From assembly GCA_042691655.1 (NCBI GenBank), contig CP170506.1, positions 1,364,001 through 1,428,000 on the forward strand: a DNA stretch of 64,000 nucleotides, read 5' to 3'. Shown here in pieces: positions 54,319 through 62,618 of the stretch. This stretch comes from UBA695 sp042691655. GTDB lineage: Bacteria; Verrucomicrobiota; Verrucomicrobiia; Chthoniobacterales; Chthoniobacteraceae. A model generated the notes under the pieces. The model was not told the origin of the DNA. It did not search any database and was given only the letters and a program-made list of their open reading frames with translations. How positions within the stretch are numbered: the first letter of the stretch is position 1; every line of letters begins with the position of its first letter. The translations under genes and the position numbers were made by a program.

Positions 54319-55321
54319 ATGCCCTGTGGCGGATTTGCTGGAGAGCCCAGCGGGCGTGCTCGGCGATGAGCGGTTCGGGATCGCACGCCGCTTTTTCCAA
54401 CGCGGGAAGATCCGTCGCCGTACCGGTATTACCCAAGGCTACGCAGACATTGCGCAAGAAACCTCGCCGCTTGATGCGCTTGATCGGCGAGCCGCGAAAG
54501 AGCGTGCGAAATTGCTCTTCGTCCAGCGCCAGCCATTCGCGGAGACTCATCTTCACCGCATCGCGCGCCGCGAACGCCGCTTCGTGCGAGACCTGCGCGA
54601 ACCGGTTCCACGGGCACGCCGCCGCGCATTCGTCGCAGCCGTAAACGCGCCCGCCCAGCAGCGGCCTTAGCTCCTCCGGGATCGCCCCTTTATTTTCAAT
54701 GGTCTGATAGGCCAAACAGAGCCGGGCGTCCAGCCGGTGAGGGGATGTGATCGCGTGTGTGGGGCATGCGTCAATGCAGCGCGTGCAAGTCCCGCAACGG
54801 TATGGCAGCGGGGCATCCGGCTCCAGTTCCAGAGTTGTGAGCACCTCGGCGAGGAAGAACCATTTCCCGAGCTTCGGGCTTACGAGAAGCGTACTCTTTC
54901 CCTGCCAGCCGATGCCCGCCAGCGCGGCGAAATCCCGCTCCAGCACCGGCCCGGTATCGGCATAGCCGCGCTGAACGCCGCCGTGCGATTCCAGGAACGC
55001 CTCAATCTGCCGCAGCTTGGGTACGATGAAATCGTGATAATCCAAGTTCCACGCATAACGGGCCATGCGCCCTTGAGCCGGGCTTGGTTCCGCGCCTTGC
55101 CAATAATTGAGCGCCAGCACGACGATGCTTTTCACACCGGGCAGAACAGCATCCGGATTCGTGCGACGATCCGCGTTGCGTGCCATCCACGCCATCTCCC
55201 CGGCGCAGCCCTCATCGAGCCAGCGCCGGAAATCAGCGGCATGCGGCGGCGTCACCGCCGGAGCGATTCGGCAAAGGGCGAACCCCAGCGAATCGGCCAA
55301 CTCGGCAAGCGCCGCTTTCAT
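54317..55321 (-). CDS. queG: Epoxyqueuosine reductase
   Basis: Reduces epoxyqueuosine to queuosine in tRNA anticodons, using cobalamin and two 4Fe-4S clusters. The 334-residue protein has CGTCTRCIDACPTHAI, an isolated Cys in LCLAYQTIENKG, and CDECAAACPWNRFA, the QueG cluster pattern. LALNYW and GWQGKSTLLVSPKLG are also typical, and the C-terminus has a short HEAT-like tail. It starts four bases after the rho stop, so it is the third gene of a yebC-rho-queG unit. queE is 5 kb away. Confidence 0.94.
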   Translation of the reverse strand: MKAALAELADSLGFALCRIAPAVTPPHAADFRRWLDEGCAGEMAWMARNADRRTNPDAVLPGVKSIVVLALNYWQGAEPSPAQGRMARYAWNLDYHDFIVPKLRQIEAFLESHGGVQRGYADTGPVLERDFAALAGIGWQGKSTLLVSPKLGKWFFLAEVLTTLELEPDAPLPYRCGTCTRCIDACPTHAITSPHRLDARLCLAYQTIENKGAIPEELRPLLGGRVYGCDECAAACPWNRFAQVSHEAAFAARDAVKMSLREWLALDEEQFRTLFRGSPIKRIKRRGFLRNVCVALGNTGTATDLPALEKAACDPEPLIAEHARWALQQIRHRA

Positions 55322-55325
55322 TAGC

Positions 55326-57350
55326 CTAACCCGGGATCTCGCGCAGCATTTGCGCGTTGGTCGGGAACTTGTTTAGGAAGAAAAGCAACCGTTCGATCGC
55401 TTCCGGCGGTTTGTGCCCCGAGAGGCCGCGCCGGATGGTGTTGATCTTGTGCAGATCGGCTTCCGGAAGCAGCAATTCCTCGCGCCGCGTGCCGGACATG
55501 AAGATGTCCACCGCCGGGTAGATCCGCATATCCGAGATCTTCCGGTCGAGCACCAGCTCCATGTTGCCCGTGCCTTTGAACTCCTGGAAAATCAGGTCGT
55601 CCATGCGGCTGCCGGTCTCCACGAGCGCCGTCGCCACGATAGTCAGCGAGCCTGCTTCTTCAGTATTACGCGCTGCGGCGAAGAGTTTGCGCGGGATCTC
55701 CAGTGCGCGAGCGTCCACGCCGCCTGACATCGTGCGTCCGCCGCCGCCCATCGAGTTGTTGAAGGCGCGACCGACGCGGGTGATCGAGTCGAGCAGCACA
55801 AAGACATGCTTGCCCAGCTCCACCAGCCGCCGGGCCCGCTCGATGGCGAGCTGCGCGATGCGCGTGTGGCTCTTAATCTCCTGGTCGTTCGAGCTGGCCA
55901 TGATCTCGGCCTGCGGGAAGGAGCGCTTGATATCGGTCACTTCCTCCGGCCGCTCGTCGACCAGCAGGATGATGAGCTTCATCTCGGGGTGGTTCTTCAC
56001 CACGGCCTCGGCGATGTGCTGCAAATAGGTCGTCTTGCCCGTGCGCGGCGGGGCTACGATGAGCCCGCGCTGGCCGCGCCCGATGGGTGCCATGAGGTCG
56101 ATGACGCGGGTCGTATTGCGTTCCGGCGTTGTTTCGAGCTTGATGAAATGGTTCGGGTTGACGGTCGTCAACTCGTCGAACATCGGCACGTTGTGGATGG
56201 TCTCGGGATCTTCTCCCTCGATCTCCGTCAGGCGGTAAAGCTGCGGGCCACGGTTGCCGCGGCGGATTTCTCCCTTGATCCACGTCCCGTCGCGCAGGGC
56301 GTAACGGCGGCAGACCTCAGGGGTTACGAAAACGTCACTTGGATGTTGCGAGTAGCCGCGCTTCGGATCGCGCAGGAAGCCGAATCCCTTGCCGGATACC
56401 TCGACGAGGCCCTCGGCGTAAACCGGCTCGGGCCTGGGGATTTCTATCGCCGGTTCGCGCGGAATCTCGATGGCCTGCGGCTGCTGAATCGGCTGCTCGG
56501 AAGTCAAAAACTGCTGACGCGCGGCGGCGATGCGCTCTTCGCGGCTCAGGCCCGGCTGTTCGGTCTGCACCGGCTGAGCGGGTTGGGTGGGCTGTAAAGG
56601 CTGCCTGCGGCGCGGAATGATGAGCTCCTCGGGTTTCTGCCGGGCTGCGGGTTGCTGGCGGGCTGGAGGCTGTGCGGGGGCTCCCTGCTGGGCCGTGCGG
56701 GGCGACCACTCCTCGACGGGCGCTCCGGCGTAAACCGGGGCCTGTGGGTAAGCGGGTTGGTTCGCGGGCTCGCGGTCCCGATCGCGGCCCCGATTATGAC
56801 GGCCACGGCGGTTGCCGCGGTCGCGGTCGTTGCGGCGTCCTCTGCGGTCCCCGGAATCGGAGCGCTCTTGTTCAGAGCGGGGCGCGGGGGCCGCCTCGGC
56901 GGCGACGGGAAGGGGAGCGGGTTCGGGCGCGGGGGCCACTGGAGCGATGGGGGCCGTAGGGGCTTTGGGGGCAACCGGGGCCACACGGACAACCGGCGGC
57001 TCTGGTGCCACGGGTGCCATCGGCAGCTCGGGAGCCGCTACGGGCTTGGCCTTCGCTGCTTTTGGCTCGGCAACTGGCAGCGCGAGTTCCTCCGCTTCGG
57101 CCTTTTTGGAGGTCTTGCGGGTGCGCGTGGCCGGTTTTTTGGCCGTCGTCGTTTTCGTCGTTTTTCCCGCGGCCTTGGTGGTCTTGGCCGTTTTCGCCGG
57201 TTTCTTGGGCTCCGTTTTTTCCTCGGCTTTCTTGGTCGCCTTAGGGACCTTGACGGCCTTGGTGGCGCGAGGCTTCGCGGCCGCCTTGCGGCGGATTGGC
57301 TTGGTTACCTCATCCGGGAATAACGACGGGGTATCGTTCTGTTCGCTCAT
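55326..57350 (-). CDS. rho: Transcription termination factor Rho with very long N-terminal extension
   Basis: Rho is the hexameric RNA helicase that ends transcription. The RNA-binding cold-shock-like domain starts near residue 313 (EGLVEVSGKGFGFLRDP). Walker A is APPRTGKTT (433-441). LLVDERPEEVTDIKR, the Walker B region LLDSITRVGRAFN and GTGNMELVLDR follow. Preceding all this are about 310 residues of low complexity: Lys/Ala/Thr-rich (20-100), Pro/Ala-rich (100-160), Arg/Asp/Gly-rich RGG-like (165-195) and Gln/Pro-rich (200-300). The N-terminal Rho_N helical domain of E. coli is not evident. A ribosome binding site (AGGA) fits the start. Confidence 0.96.
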   Translation of the reverse strand: MSEQNDTPSLFPDEVTKPIRRKAAAKPRATKAVKVPKATKKAEEKTEPKKPAKTAKTTKAAGKTTKTTTAKKPATRTRKTSKKAEAEELALPVAEPKAAKAKPVAAPELPMAPVAPEPPVVRVAPVAPKAPTAPIAPVAPAPEPAPLPVAAEAAPAPRSEQERSDSGDRRGRRNDRDRGNRRGRHNRGRDRDREPANQPAYPQAPVYAGAPVEEWSPRTAQQGAPAQPPARQQPAARQKPEELIIPRRRQPLQPTQPAQPVQTEQPGLSREERIAAARQQFLTSEQPIQQPQAIEIPREPAIEIPRPEPVYAEGLVEVSGKGFGFLRDPKRGYSQHPSDVFVTPEVCRRYALRDGTWIKGEIRRGNRGPQLYRLTEIEGEDPETIHNVPMFDELTTVNPNHFIKLETTPERNTTRVIDLMAPIGRGQRGLIVAPPRTGKTTYLQHIAEAVVKNHPEMKLIILLVDERPEEVTDIKRSFPQAEIMASSNDQEIKSHTRIAQLAIERARRLVELGKHVFVLLDSITRVGRAFNNSMGGGGRTMSGGVDARALEIPRKLFAAARNTEEAGSLTIVATALVETGSRMDDLIFQEFKGTGNMELVLDRKISDMRIYPAVDIFMSGTRREELLLPEADLHKINTIRRGLSGHKPPEAIERLLFFLNKFPTNAQMLREIPG

Positions 57351-57425
57351 ACAACTAAATCCTGGGTATGACCGCTTATGTTGGGGCGGCTCCCAGCTTC
57401 TTTCTGAAATCGTGTTAGGGTTTCC

Positions 57426-58190
57426 TTATTCCGAGAGTCTGTTTAATACCTCTTCGGGAATGTCAAAATTCGCGTGGACGGCCTGGACGTCGTCGCACTC
57501 ATCCAACGCATCGCAAAGATGAAGCACCTGCGAGGCGACCTTTTCATCGGCCACCGACACTGTGTTTTCGGGGATGTAGGTCAGTTTCATGCTATCAACC
57601 GGGACCTCCGCTTTTCGGAGCGCTTCGCCGACGGCATAAAGCCGGTCGGGCGCGGTGGTAACGAGGAACGAATCCCCTTCGTTGGAAAATTCTTCAGCTT
57701 CGGCCTCCAAAGCCAGTTCGAGGAGACGGTCTTCATCGGACGGGTTTACTTTCCCCCCGACCGGCACGCCGATCTGCCCTTTCTTATGAAACATGTAAGC
57801 TACCGACCCGCTGGTGGCGAGGTTTCCGTGAAATTTCGAGAAAATTTCCCGCAAATCAGCCGCTGTCCGGTTCCGGTTGTCGGTCATCACCTCAAGGAGC
57901 ACCGCCACGCCGCCCGGGGCATAGCCTTCGTAAACCAGTTCTTCAATGGTCTGGCTCTCCAGCTCACCGGTGCCCTTTTTGATGGCACGGTCAATCGTGT
58001 CCCCAGGCATATTCTGGGCACGAGCCGCCTGGACCGCGCCGCGAAGCCGGAAATTCGTGTTCATGTCTCTGCCGCCCATGCGTGCGGCCATGGTGATTTC
58101 CCGAGAGAATTTGGAAAACAAATTGCCGCGCTTTGCATCGAGGGCGCCTTTGAGACGCTTGACTTTAGACCATTTATTATGACCCGACAT
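57426..58190 (-). CDS. yebC: YebC/PmpR family (TACO1-like) protein
   Basis: A 254-residue member of a family first annotated as transcription regulators and now also linked to translation of proline-rich stretches. The start SGHNKWSKVKRLKGALDAKRG at 58190 is the family opening; an upstream frame extension of 41 codons was dismissed. NMPGDTIDRAIKKGTGE and YEGYAPGGVAVLLEVMTDNRNRTAADLR are hallmarks. It is 75 bases upstream of rho. Its 5' leader has stable hairpins. No Shine-Dalgarno is visible. Confidence 0.94.
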   Translation of the reverse strand: MSGHNKWSKVKRLKGALDAKRGNLFSKFSREITMAARMGGRDMNTNFRLRGAVQAARAQNMPGDTIDRAIKKGTGELESQTIEELVYEGYAPGGVAVLLEVMTDNRNRTAADLREIFSKFHGNLATSGSVAYMFHKKGQIGVPVGGKVNPSDEDRLLELALEAEAEEFSNEGDSFLVTTAPDRLYAVGEALRKAEVPVDSMKLTYIPENTVSVADEKVASQVLHLCDALDECDDVQAVHANFDIPEEVLNRLSE

Positions 58191-58390
58191 AGGGTGGAAA
58201 ACGAAAACGACGCGCCGTAGCATTACCACGTACCGCCGCAGGCACTCGGAGGGTTGCGGTAAACCTCTATTACCGCTGCTGCGAAGGAGGTATTGGCCAA
58301 AGGAAGCGGCCAAAGAGAACGCGAAGTTGGGGACAATAGATCAGAAACGCCCCCAGTTGTCAACGGGGCAAATGGAATTTCCTGCCGTTT
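58191..58390 (-). other. Hairpin-rich leader upstream of yebC
   Basis: Two clear stem-loops lie in tandem: seven-bp stem 58256-58262 with 58270-58276, and six-bp stem 58293-58298 with 58308-58313. An alternative pairing between a CCGC near 58235 and GCGG at 58256 could compete with the first. On the minus strand these precede the yebC start by 65-125 bases. No known riboswitch class is recognised. Confidence 0.35.
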
Positions 58391-58806
58391 CCAGTTAAAA
58401 AAGAGTCTTTAGACAGGGTGAACAGGAGGATCTTTTTGGGGGAGGTCTGCCGGTTTGTGAGCGGAGAAGCTCGGCGTTTTTTTTGACAGATCCCTATGCC
58501 CCGCAGACGGGCTCCACGCGGCATGGAAAAGGGGGAATTCTATTCTCACGCAAAGGCGCAAAGGCGCAAAGAAAGGCAGGACTCTTTGCGCCTTTGCGCC
58601 TTTGCGTGAGCCCTCTGCCTTTTTTCTAGGACACCTCTGGAAACCGGCGGCACGTCATCCATTTTGTCTTTTTGCGCCCTTAAGAGGATTTTTTGGATTG
58701 GGTTTTCCGGGTGCCATCCCGCTCTCGCGGGCTCTGGGGCGTAATCTTCTTAATCCTGTAAATCCTGTCTAAAATGCCGAGCCTGTCCTCTCTAAAAGCT
58801 CATTGA
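58391..58806. repeat. Composite intergenic repeat, copy 2 (longest, inverted relative to copy 1)
   Basis: About 416 bp between yebC and the FHA gene. Its reverse complement aligns with 47791-48166. It carries a perfect 28-bp stem (58545-58572 with 58583-58610) around the ten-base loop AAGGCAGGAC, identical to the loop of copy 1. Copy 2 has the CACGTCATCC module (58629-58684) that copy 1 lacks, and this module stands alone upstream of hemL. No coding potential is convincing. Confidence 0.9.
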
Positions 58807-58848
58807 TTACTAGGCGTGGTATCATTCCTCTTTCCCCAGGGCGGCAAC

Positions 58849-58886
58849 AAAAAAGGGAGCCGACTTCGAAAGGCGGCTCCCTTTTT
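58849..58886 (-). terminator. Rho-independent terminator of the FHA gene
   Basis: GGGAGCCG at 58855-58862 pairs with CGGCTCCC at 58874-58881, extended by flanking A and T runs on both sides. It follows the FHA stop by about 20 bases on the minus strand. Confidence 0.9.
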
Positions 58887-58907
58887 GAAATGATGGAAAT
58901 ATTTTGC

Positions 58908-59405
58908 CTAGAGCGGCGTCTTGATCAGGAAAACAAAGGCCAAGGAGGCCACGAAGGAGAGCAGGGCCACTCCACCGACGGCGAGCGCCGCCGTTTTAGC
59001 CGGGGCCTTCTGGACGGTTTTGCGCTTGAAGGGCGACGAGTTGCCAAAATTGCTGGGCCGCTGGCTCTGGGCCGCCGGGACAGCTTCCTGCGCCGGGAGC
59101 GGCTCGTTATGCTTGGACGCGTCGGGCTCGAAAACGCCTTCCACGCTGCCGAAACGCACTCGGTCGCCCGGGGTAAGCAGCGCTTCGGAAACCGGCTTGC
59201 CGTTGACCCGGATGCCGTTGGTGGAGCCGAGGTCGCGCAGTTGGTATTTGCCGCCGCTTAAGACAAATTCGGCGTGGTTCACCGAGACACTGGGGTCATC
59301 GATGTAGATGGTGTTTTCTTCAGTTCGGCCGACGGAAATTTGCGCTTCCGTGAGCTCATGAACGACTTCACCGACATCCGGCAGAAAAATAACGAGTTTC
59401 GACAT
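58908..59405 (-). CDS. FHA-domain protein with C-terminal membrane anchor
   Basis: A 165-residue protein. Residues about 22-95 are a forkhead-associated domain that binds phosphothreonine (SVGRTEENTIYIDDPSVSVNHAEF, LRDLGSTNGIRVNG). A Pro/Ala/Ser/Gln linker leads to one C-terminal transmembrane helix (ALAVGGVALLSFVASLAFVFLI). It is thus tail-anchored with the FHA domain facing the cytoplasm. No Ser/Thr kinase is adjacent. Start is ATG; a Shine-Dalgarno is not evident. Confidence 0.9.
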   Translation of the reverse strand: MSKLVIFLPDVGEVVHELTEAQISVGRTEENTIYIDDPSVSVNHAEFVLSGGKYQLRDLGSTNGIRVNGKPVSEALLTPGDRVRFGSVEGVFEPDASKHNEPLPAQEAVPAAQSQRPSNFGNSSPFKRKTVQKAPAKTAALAVGGVALLSFVASLAFVFLIKTPL

Positions 59406-59435
59406 GGGGGGTGTAGGCCTCGGTTTATATCAAGG

Positions 59436-60608
59436 TTAGCGGCTTTCTTCAATGAGTTTACTGAACTCGTCGAAAAAGTAATTGGCGTCGTGCGGCCCGG
59501 GCGCGGCCTCGGGGTGGTACTGGACGCTGAAAATCGGCATTTCCAAGTGACGCAGCCCCTCGACGGTGCCGTCGTTGAGGTTAATGTGGGTCACTTTCAC
59601 GTTGGAGGGGAGCGTGTCGGGATCGGTCGCGTAGTTGTGGTTCTGCGCCGTGATCGTCACTTTGCCCGTCTCCAGGTCTTTTACCGGCTGGTTGCCACCG
59701 TGATGGCCGAATTTCAGTTTAAAGGTCTTGCCGCCCACGGCATACGTGAGGACCTGGTGGCCGAGGCAGATGCCGAAGATCGGCTTGCGGCCCATCAGGT
59801 CTTTAACAATCGTGTGGATGTAATCGAGCGCGGCGGGGTCTCCGGGGCCGTTGGAGAGGAAAATGCCGTCCGGGTTGAGCGCCAGGACCTCCGCTGCCGA
59901 GGTGGCGGCGGGGACGACGGTTACCTGGAATCCGGCCTGCCGGAGCTGGCGCAGGATGTTGAGCTTGATGCCGAAGTCATAGGCCACGACTTTGTGGCGA
60001 ACCGGCTGGAGTGCCTCGTAAATTTCGCCGTCGGCATCGCGAACGATGCCCGTGCCGTCGCCCTTTACGATGGTCCATTTGCGGGAGAGCCTTTCTTCCG
60101 GGTCCCAGGCAAAGGGCTGGGCGACGGTGACTTCGCGAACGAAGTCCATGCCGGTGACGCCGGAGCCGCTCTGGGCCAGCTCGATGGCTTTGTCGTTGGA
60201 AATCGCGGGATCGGTGGACAGGCAGCACTTCATGGCGCCTTTTTCCCGGAGATGGCGGGTGAGCGCCCGGGTATCGATGCCCTGGATGCCGGGGATGTTC
60301 CACTTGGAGAGGTATTCGCCCAAGCCGAGCTGAGAGCGCCAGTTGCTGGTAAGAGGGCTGAGCTCTTCGATGATGAAGCCCCGGACATGCGGCTGGGAGC
60401 TCTCTTCATCGACGGGGGTGATGCCGTAGTTGCCGATAAGAGGATAGGTCATCGCCACCATCTGGCCCCGGTAGGAGGGGTCGGTGAGCACTTCTTGGTA
60501 ACCAGTCATCGAGGTGTTGAAAACGACTTCACCCAGGGTCGTTCCGGTTGCCCCGAACGACTCTCCCTCAAAGAACCGGCCATCTTCTAAAGCCAAAATT
60601 GCACGCAT
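59436..60608 (-). CDS. carA: Carbamoyl-phosphate synthase small subunit
   Basis: CarA is the glutamine amidotransferase subunit that supplies ammonia for carbamoyl phosphate. From the ATG at 60608 it has 390 residues. The N-terminal LALEDGRFFEGESFGATGTTLGEVVFNTSMTGYQE and the class I amidotransferase core GICLGHQVLTYAVGG with the nucleophilic Cys are present. FGHHGGNQPV and a HPE motif (SVQYHPEAAPGP) complete the triad. A 43-codon upstream extension of the frame was rejected. carB is not in the window. It is divergent from queE. Confidence 0.96.
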   Translation of the reverse strand: MRAILALEDGRFFEGESFGATGTTLGEVVFNTSMTGYQEVLTDPSYRGQMVAMTYPLIGNYGITPVDEESSQPHVRGFIIEELSPLTSNWRSQLGLGEYLSKWNIPGIQGIDTRALTRHLREKGAMKCCLSTDPAISNDKAIELAQSGSGVTGMDFVREVTVAQPFAWDPEERLSRKWTIVKGDGTGIVRDADGEIYEALQPVRHKVVAYDFGIKLNILRQLRQAGFQVTVVPAATSAAEVLALNPDGIFLSNGPGDPAALDYIHTIVKDLMGRKPIFGICLGHQVLTYAVGGKTFKLKFGHHGGNQPVKDLETGKVTITAQNHNYATDPDTLPSNVKVTHINLNDGTVEGLRHLEMPIFSVQYHPEAAPGPHDANYFFDEFSKLIEESR

Positions 60609-60694
60609 TGCGGGGCAAGTTACGCGCTGGAGGCCAACCCGAAAAGCGGAAAATTCTTTTGTATTATGATATTTTTTGCCGGAAATATGGAGCG

Positions 60695-61348
60695 ATGCAG
60701 CCGCCAACCCTGAATGTGAACGAAATTTTCCTCTCAATCCAGGGAGAGAGCACCTGGGCCGGGCTGCCGTGCGTCTTTGTACGGCTAACGGCGTGCGACT
60801 TGCGCTGTTCGTACTGCGACACGGCGTACGCCTTCACGGAAGGCCGCCGTATGGCGCTGCGGGAGGTGGTGGACGCGGTGCTCGGGTTGGATTGCCCACT
60901 GGTGGAGGTGACGGGCGGCGAGCCGCTCTTACAACCGACCGCGCTCCCGCTGATGACGGCCCTCTGTGACGCAGGGAAAACCGTGCTCCTGGAAACCAAC
61001 GGCGCGCGCGATATTTCCGGCGTCGATCCGCGGGTTCACCGCATCATGGACCTCAAGGCCCCGGGGAGCGGGGAGTGCGCCCGGAATTTTGGGCCGAACC
61101 TCGGGGTGCTGACCCGGCGCGACGAGGTGAAAATCGTGATCGGCTCGCGTGAGGATTACGAATGGGCGCGCGAGCAAGTGCGCCGCGAGAGTCTTCATTG
61201 CCGGGTGAACGCCGTGCTATTCTCCCCGGTTTTCGGCCGGATCGCCCCGGCGGAGATCGTGGCATGGATTCTGGAGGACAAGCTGCCAGTGCGCTTCCAG
61301 CTCCAGATGCATAAATTCATCTGGGACCCGGCCGAGCGGGGGGTCTGA
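60695..61348 (+). CDS. queE: 7-carboxy-7-deazaguanine synthase
   Basis: A radical SAM enzyme that builds the deazaguanine ring of queuosine. The CxxxCxxC cluster motif is Cys34, Cys38, Cys41 (CDLRCSYCDTAYAF). NEIFLSIQGESTWAGLPCVFVRL precedes it and EVTGGEPLLQPTALPLM follows. The start at 60695 gives 217 residues and has GGAG just upstream; an upstream frame extension into carA was rejected. Other queuosine genes (queC, D, F) are absent, but queG is 5 kb away. Confidence 0.94.
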   Translation: MQPPTLNVNEIFLSIQGESTWAGLPCVFVRLTACDLRCSYCDTAYAFTEGRRMALREVVDAVLGLDCPLVEVTGGEPLLQPTALPLMTALCDAGKTVLLETNGARDISGVDPRVHRIMDLKAPGSGECARNFGPNLGVLTRRDEVKIVIGSREDYEWAREQVRRESLHCRVNAVLFSPVFGRIAPAEIVAWILEDKLPVRFQLQMHKFIWDPAERGV

Positions 61349-61357
61349 TTTTTTATT

Positions 61358-61442
61358 TTCACGCAAAGCCGCAAAGGCGCAAAAAAGACTAAGGCAAGAA
61401 TTCCCCCCTTTGCGCCTTTGCGTGAGCCCTTTGCCTTTTTCC
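61358..61442. repeat. Partial copy of the CGCAAAGG hairpin repeat
   Basis: TTCACGCAAAGCCGCAAAGGCGC on the left pairs with TTTGCGCCTTTGCGTGAG on the right around a spacer including AATTCCCCCC, which also occurs in copies 1 and 2. It lies between convergent queE and the polyprenyl synthase gene and may serve as a terminator for both. Confidence 0.85.
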
Positions 61443-61464
61443 TGAGTTCCTGATGAACCCTTTT

Positions 61465-62481
61465 TTACGCGAACTGCTTTAAAAGCCGGTCCACGGAGTG
61501 GCAGAGATCCTCAAGGCCCTCGCGGTAAGGGGACTTTTCCAGAATCGCCAGGCCCTCGACCGCTTCACCAATCAGGCGGCGGGCCGTGCCGATCGTCTCC
61601 GAGAGAGCCCCCGTGCGGCGGGTCTCCTCAATGAGCGCCTCGGTATCGGTGCCTTCGCGGATCGCCTGTTTCCAGCGCGTCCGACCGGCCTCCGTGGCGT
61701 GGTCGAGCAGCAGCAGGACCGGCAGCGTCAGCTTGCCTTTGCGAAGATCGCTGCCCAGCGTCTTGCCCGCCTTGGATTCGTCTCCGGCGATGTCCAGGCA
61801 GTCGTCGTAAATCTGGTAGGCCGCGCCGAGTTTCAGGCCGTAGGCTTGCAGCGCGCTTACCGTGGGCTCTGGGCTGTCGTTAAGCCGCGCGCCCAGCTCG
61901 GTGGAGGTGGCAAAAAGCGCCGCCGTCTTCATTTCAATGATCCGGAAATAGTCCGGGATCGTCAGCTCCAGGTCGAAGCGGCGCTGGGTCTGCATGATCT
62001 CGCCCGAGCAGACCTCGACCGTGGCGTTGGCGATCTTGCGGGCCATCTCGCTATCCTTGAACTGCGTCGAAAGCTTGAGCGCATGGGCAAACATGCAGTC
62101 GCCCAGGAGCACGCTGAGCGCGCTGCCCCATTTGGCATTGGCCGTGGGCTGGCTGCGCCGGAGATCCGCGCCGTCGATGATGTCGTCGTGAACGAGCGTC
62201 GCCGCGTGGATGAGCTCCATGATCACCGCCAGATCGATGTGGCCTTGCTGGATGCCGCCCGTGGCCCCGGCGGAAAGCAGGGTGAGCGCGGGGCGAAGCC
62301 GCTTGCCGGTCGATTCGCAGGCGTAGGCGACATAACTCTCCACAGCGGGGTCAAACGCACGGGCCTGGGCCCGGATCGTCTCTTCCACACTGTCAAGCGG
62401 CTCGGCGATGAGTTTGAAGGCGGCTTGGATCTCCTTCGGGATGTTTTTGGCCTTCAAATCAGGCCTCGGCAGGTGTTTCAC
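61465..62481 (-). CDS. Polyprenyl (octaprenyl-type) diphosphate synthase
   Basis: A trans-prenyl chain-elongating enzyme that makes the tail of respiratory quinones. CESTGKRLRPALTLLSAG is the first conserved block. The two aspartate-rich motifs are VHDDIIDGADLRR (FARM) and YQIYDDCLDIAGDE (SARM). LRKGKLTLPVLLLLD is the end block. Small residues before the first motif (ELIHAATL) suggest a long-chain product (inference). Preferred start is the GTG at 62481 (338 residues); an upstream TTG at 62541 would add 20 residues. It complements the quinone-reducing Nuo complex. Confidence 0.92.
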   Translation of the reverse strand: MKHLPRPDLKAKNIPKEIQAAFKLIAEPLDSVEETIRAQARAFDPAVESYVAYACESTGKRLRPALTLLSAGATGGIQQGHIDLAVIMELIHAATLVHDDIIDGADLRRSQPTANAKWGSALSVLLGDCMFAHALKLSTQFKDSEMARKIANATVEVCSGEIMQTQRRFDLELTIPDYFRIIEMKTAALFATSTELGARLNDSPEPTVSALQAYGLKLGAAYQIYDDCLDIAGDESKAGKTLGSDLRKGKLTLPVLLLLDHATEAGRTRWKQAIREGTDTEALIEETRRTGALSETIGTARRLIGEAVEGLAILEKSPYREGLEDLCHSVDRLLKQFA

Positions 62482-62618
62482 GGAATGTCCAACAATAGGG
62501 ATCGGCCCAGGAAAGTCAATCCGGTGGCGCTCCGGATGCAAATAAGAGCGAGCTTTGTGGCAAAAGGACTGGCAAAGAATGGCCTCCCGCGCTAAACAAT
62601 TGCAAGCGGCTCCCCCCT

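Noticed and set aside
58264..58282. String resembling the 16S rRNA 530-loop (on the minus strand GCAGCAGCGGTAATA)
   Set aside because: Only about 15 bases resemble rRNA and the flanks do not. It is better explained by the yebC leader hairpin.
58545..58610. Possible CRISPR array (short repeated CGCAAAGG units)
   Set aside because: The units are 8-9 bp, abut each other without unique spacers and form one inverted hairpin. No cas genes are nearby.
60609..60737. N-terminal extension of carA overlapping the queE upstream region
   Set aside because: The 43 added residues have no family counterpart and would run past the divergent queE start; the ATG at 60608 fits the conserved N-terminus.
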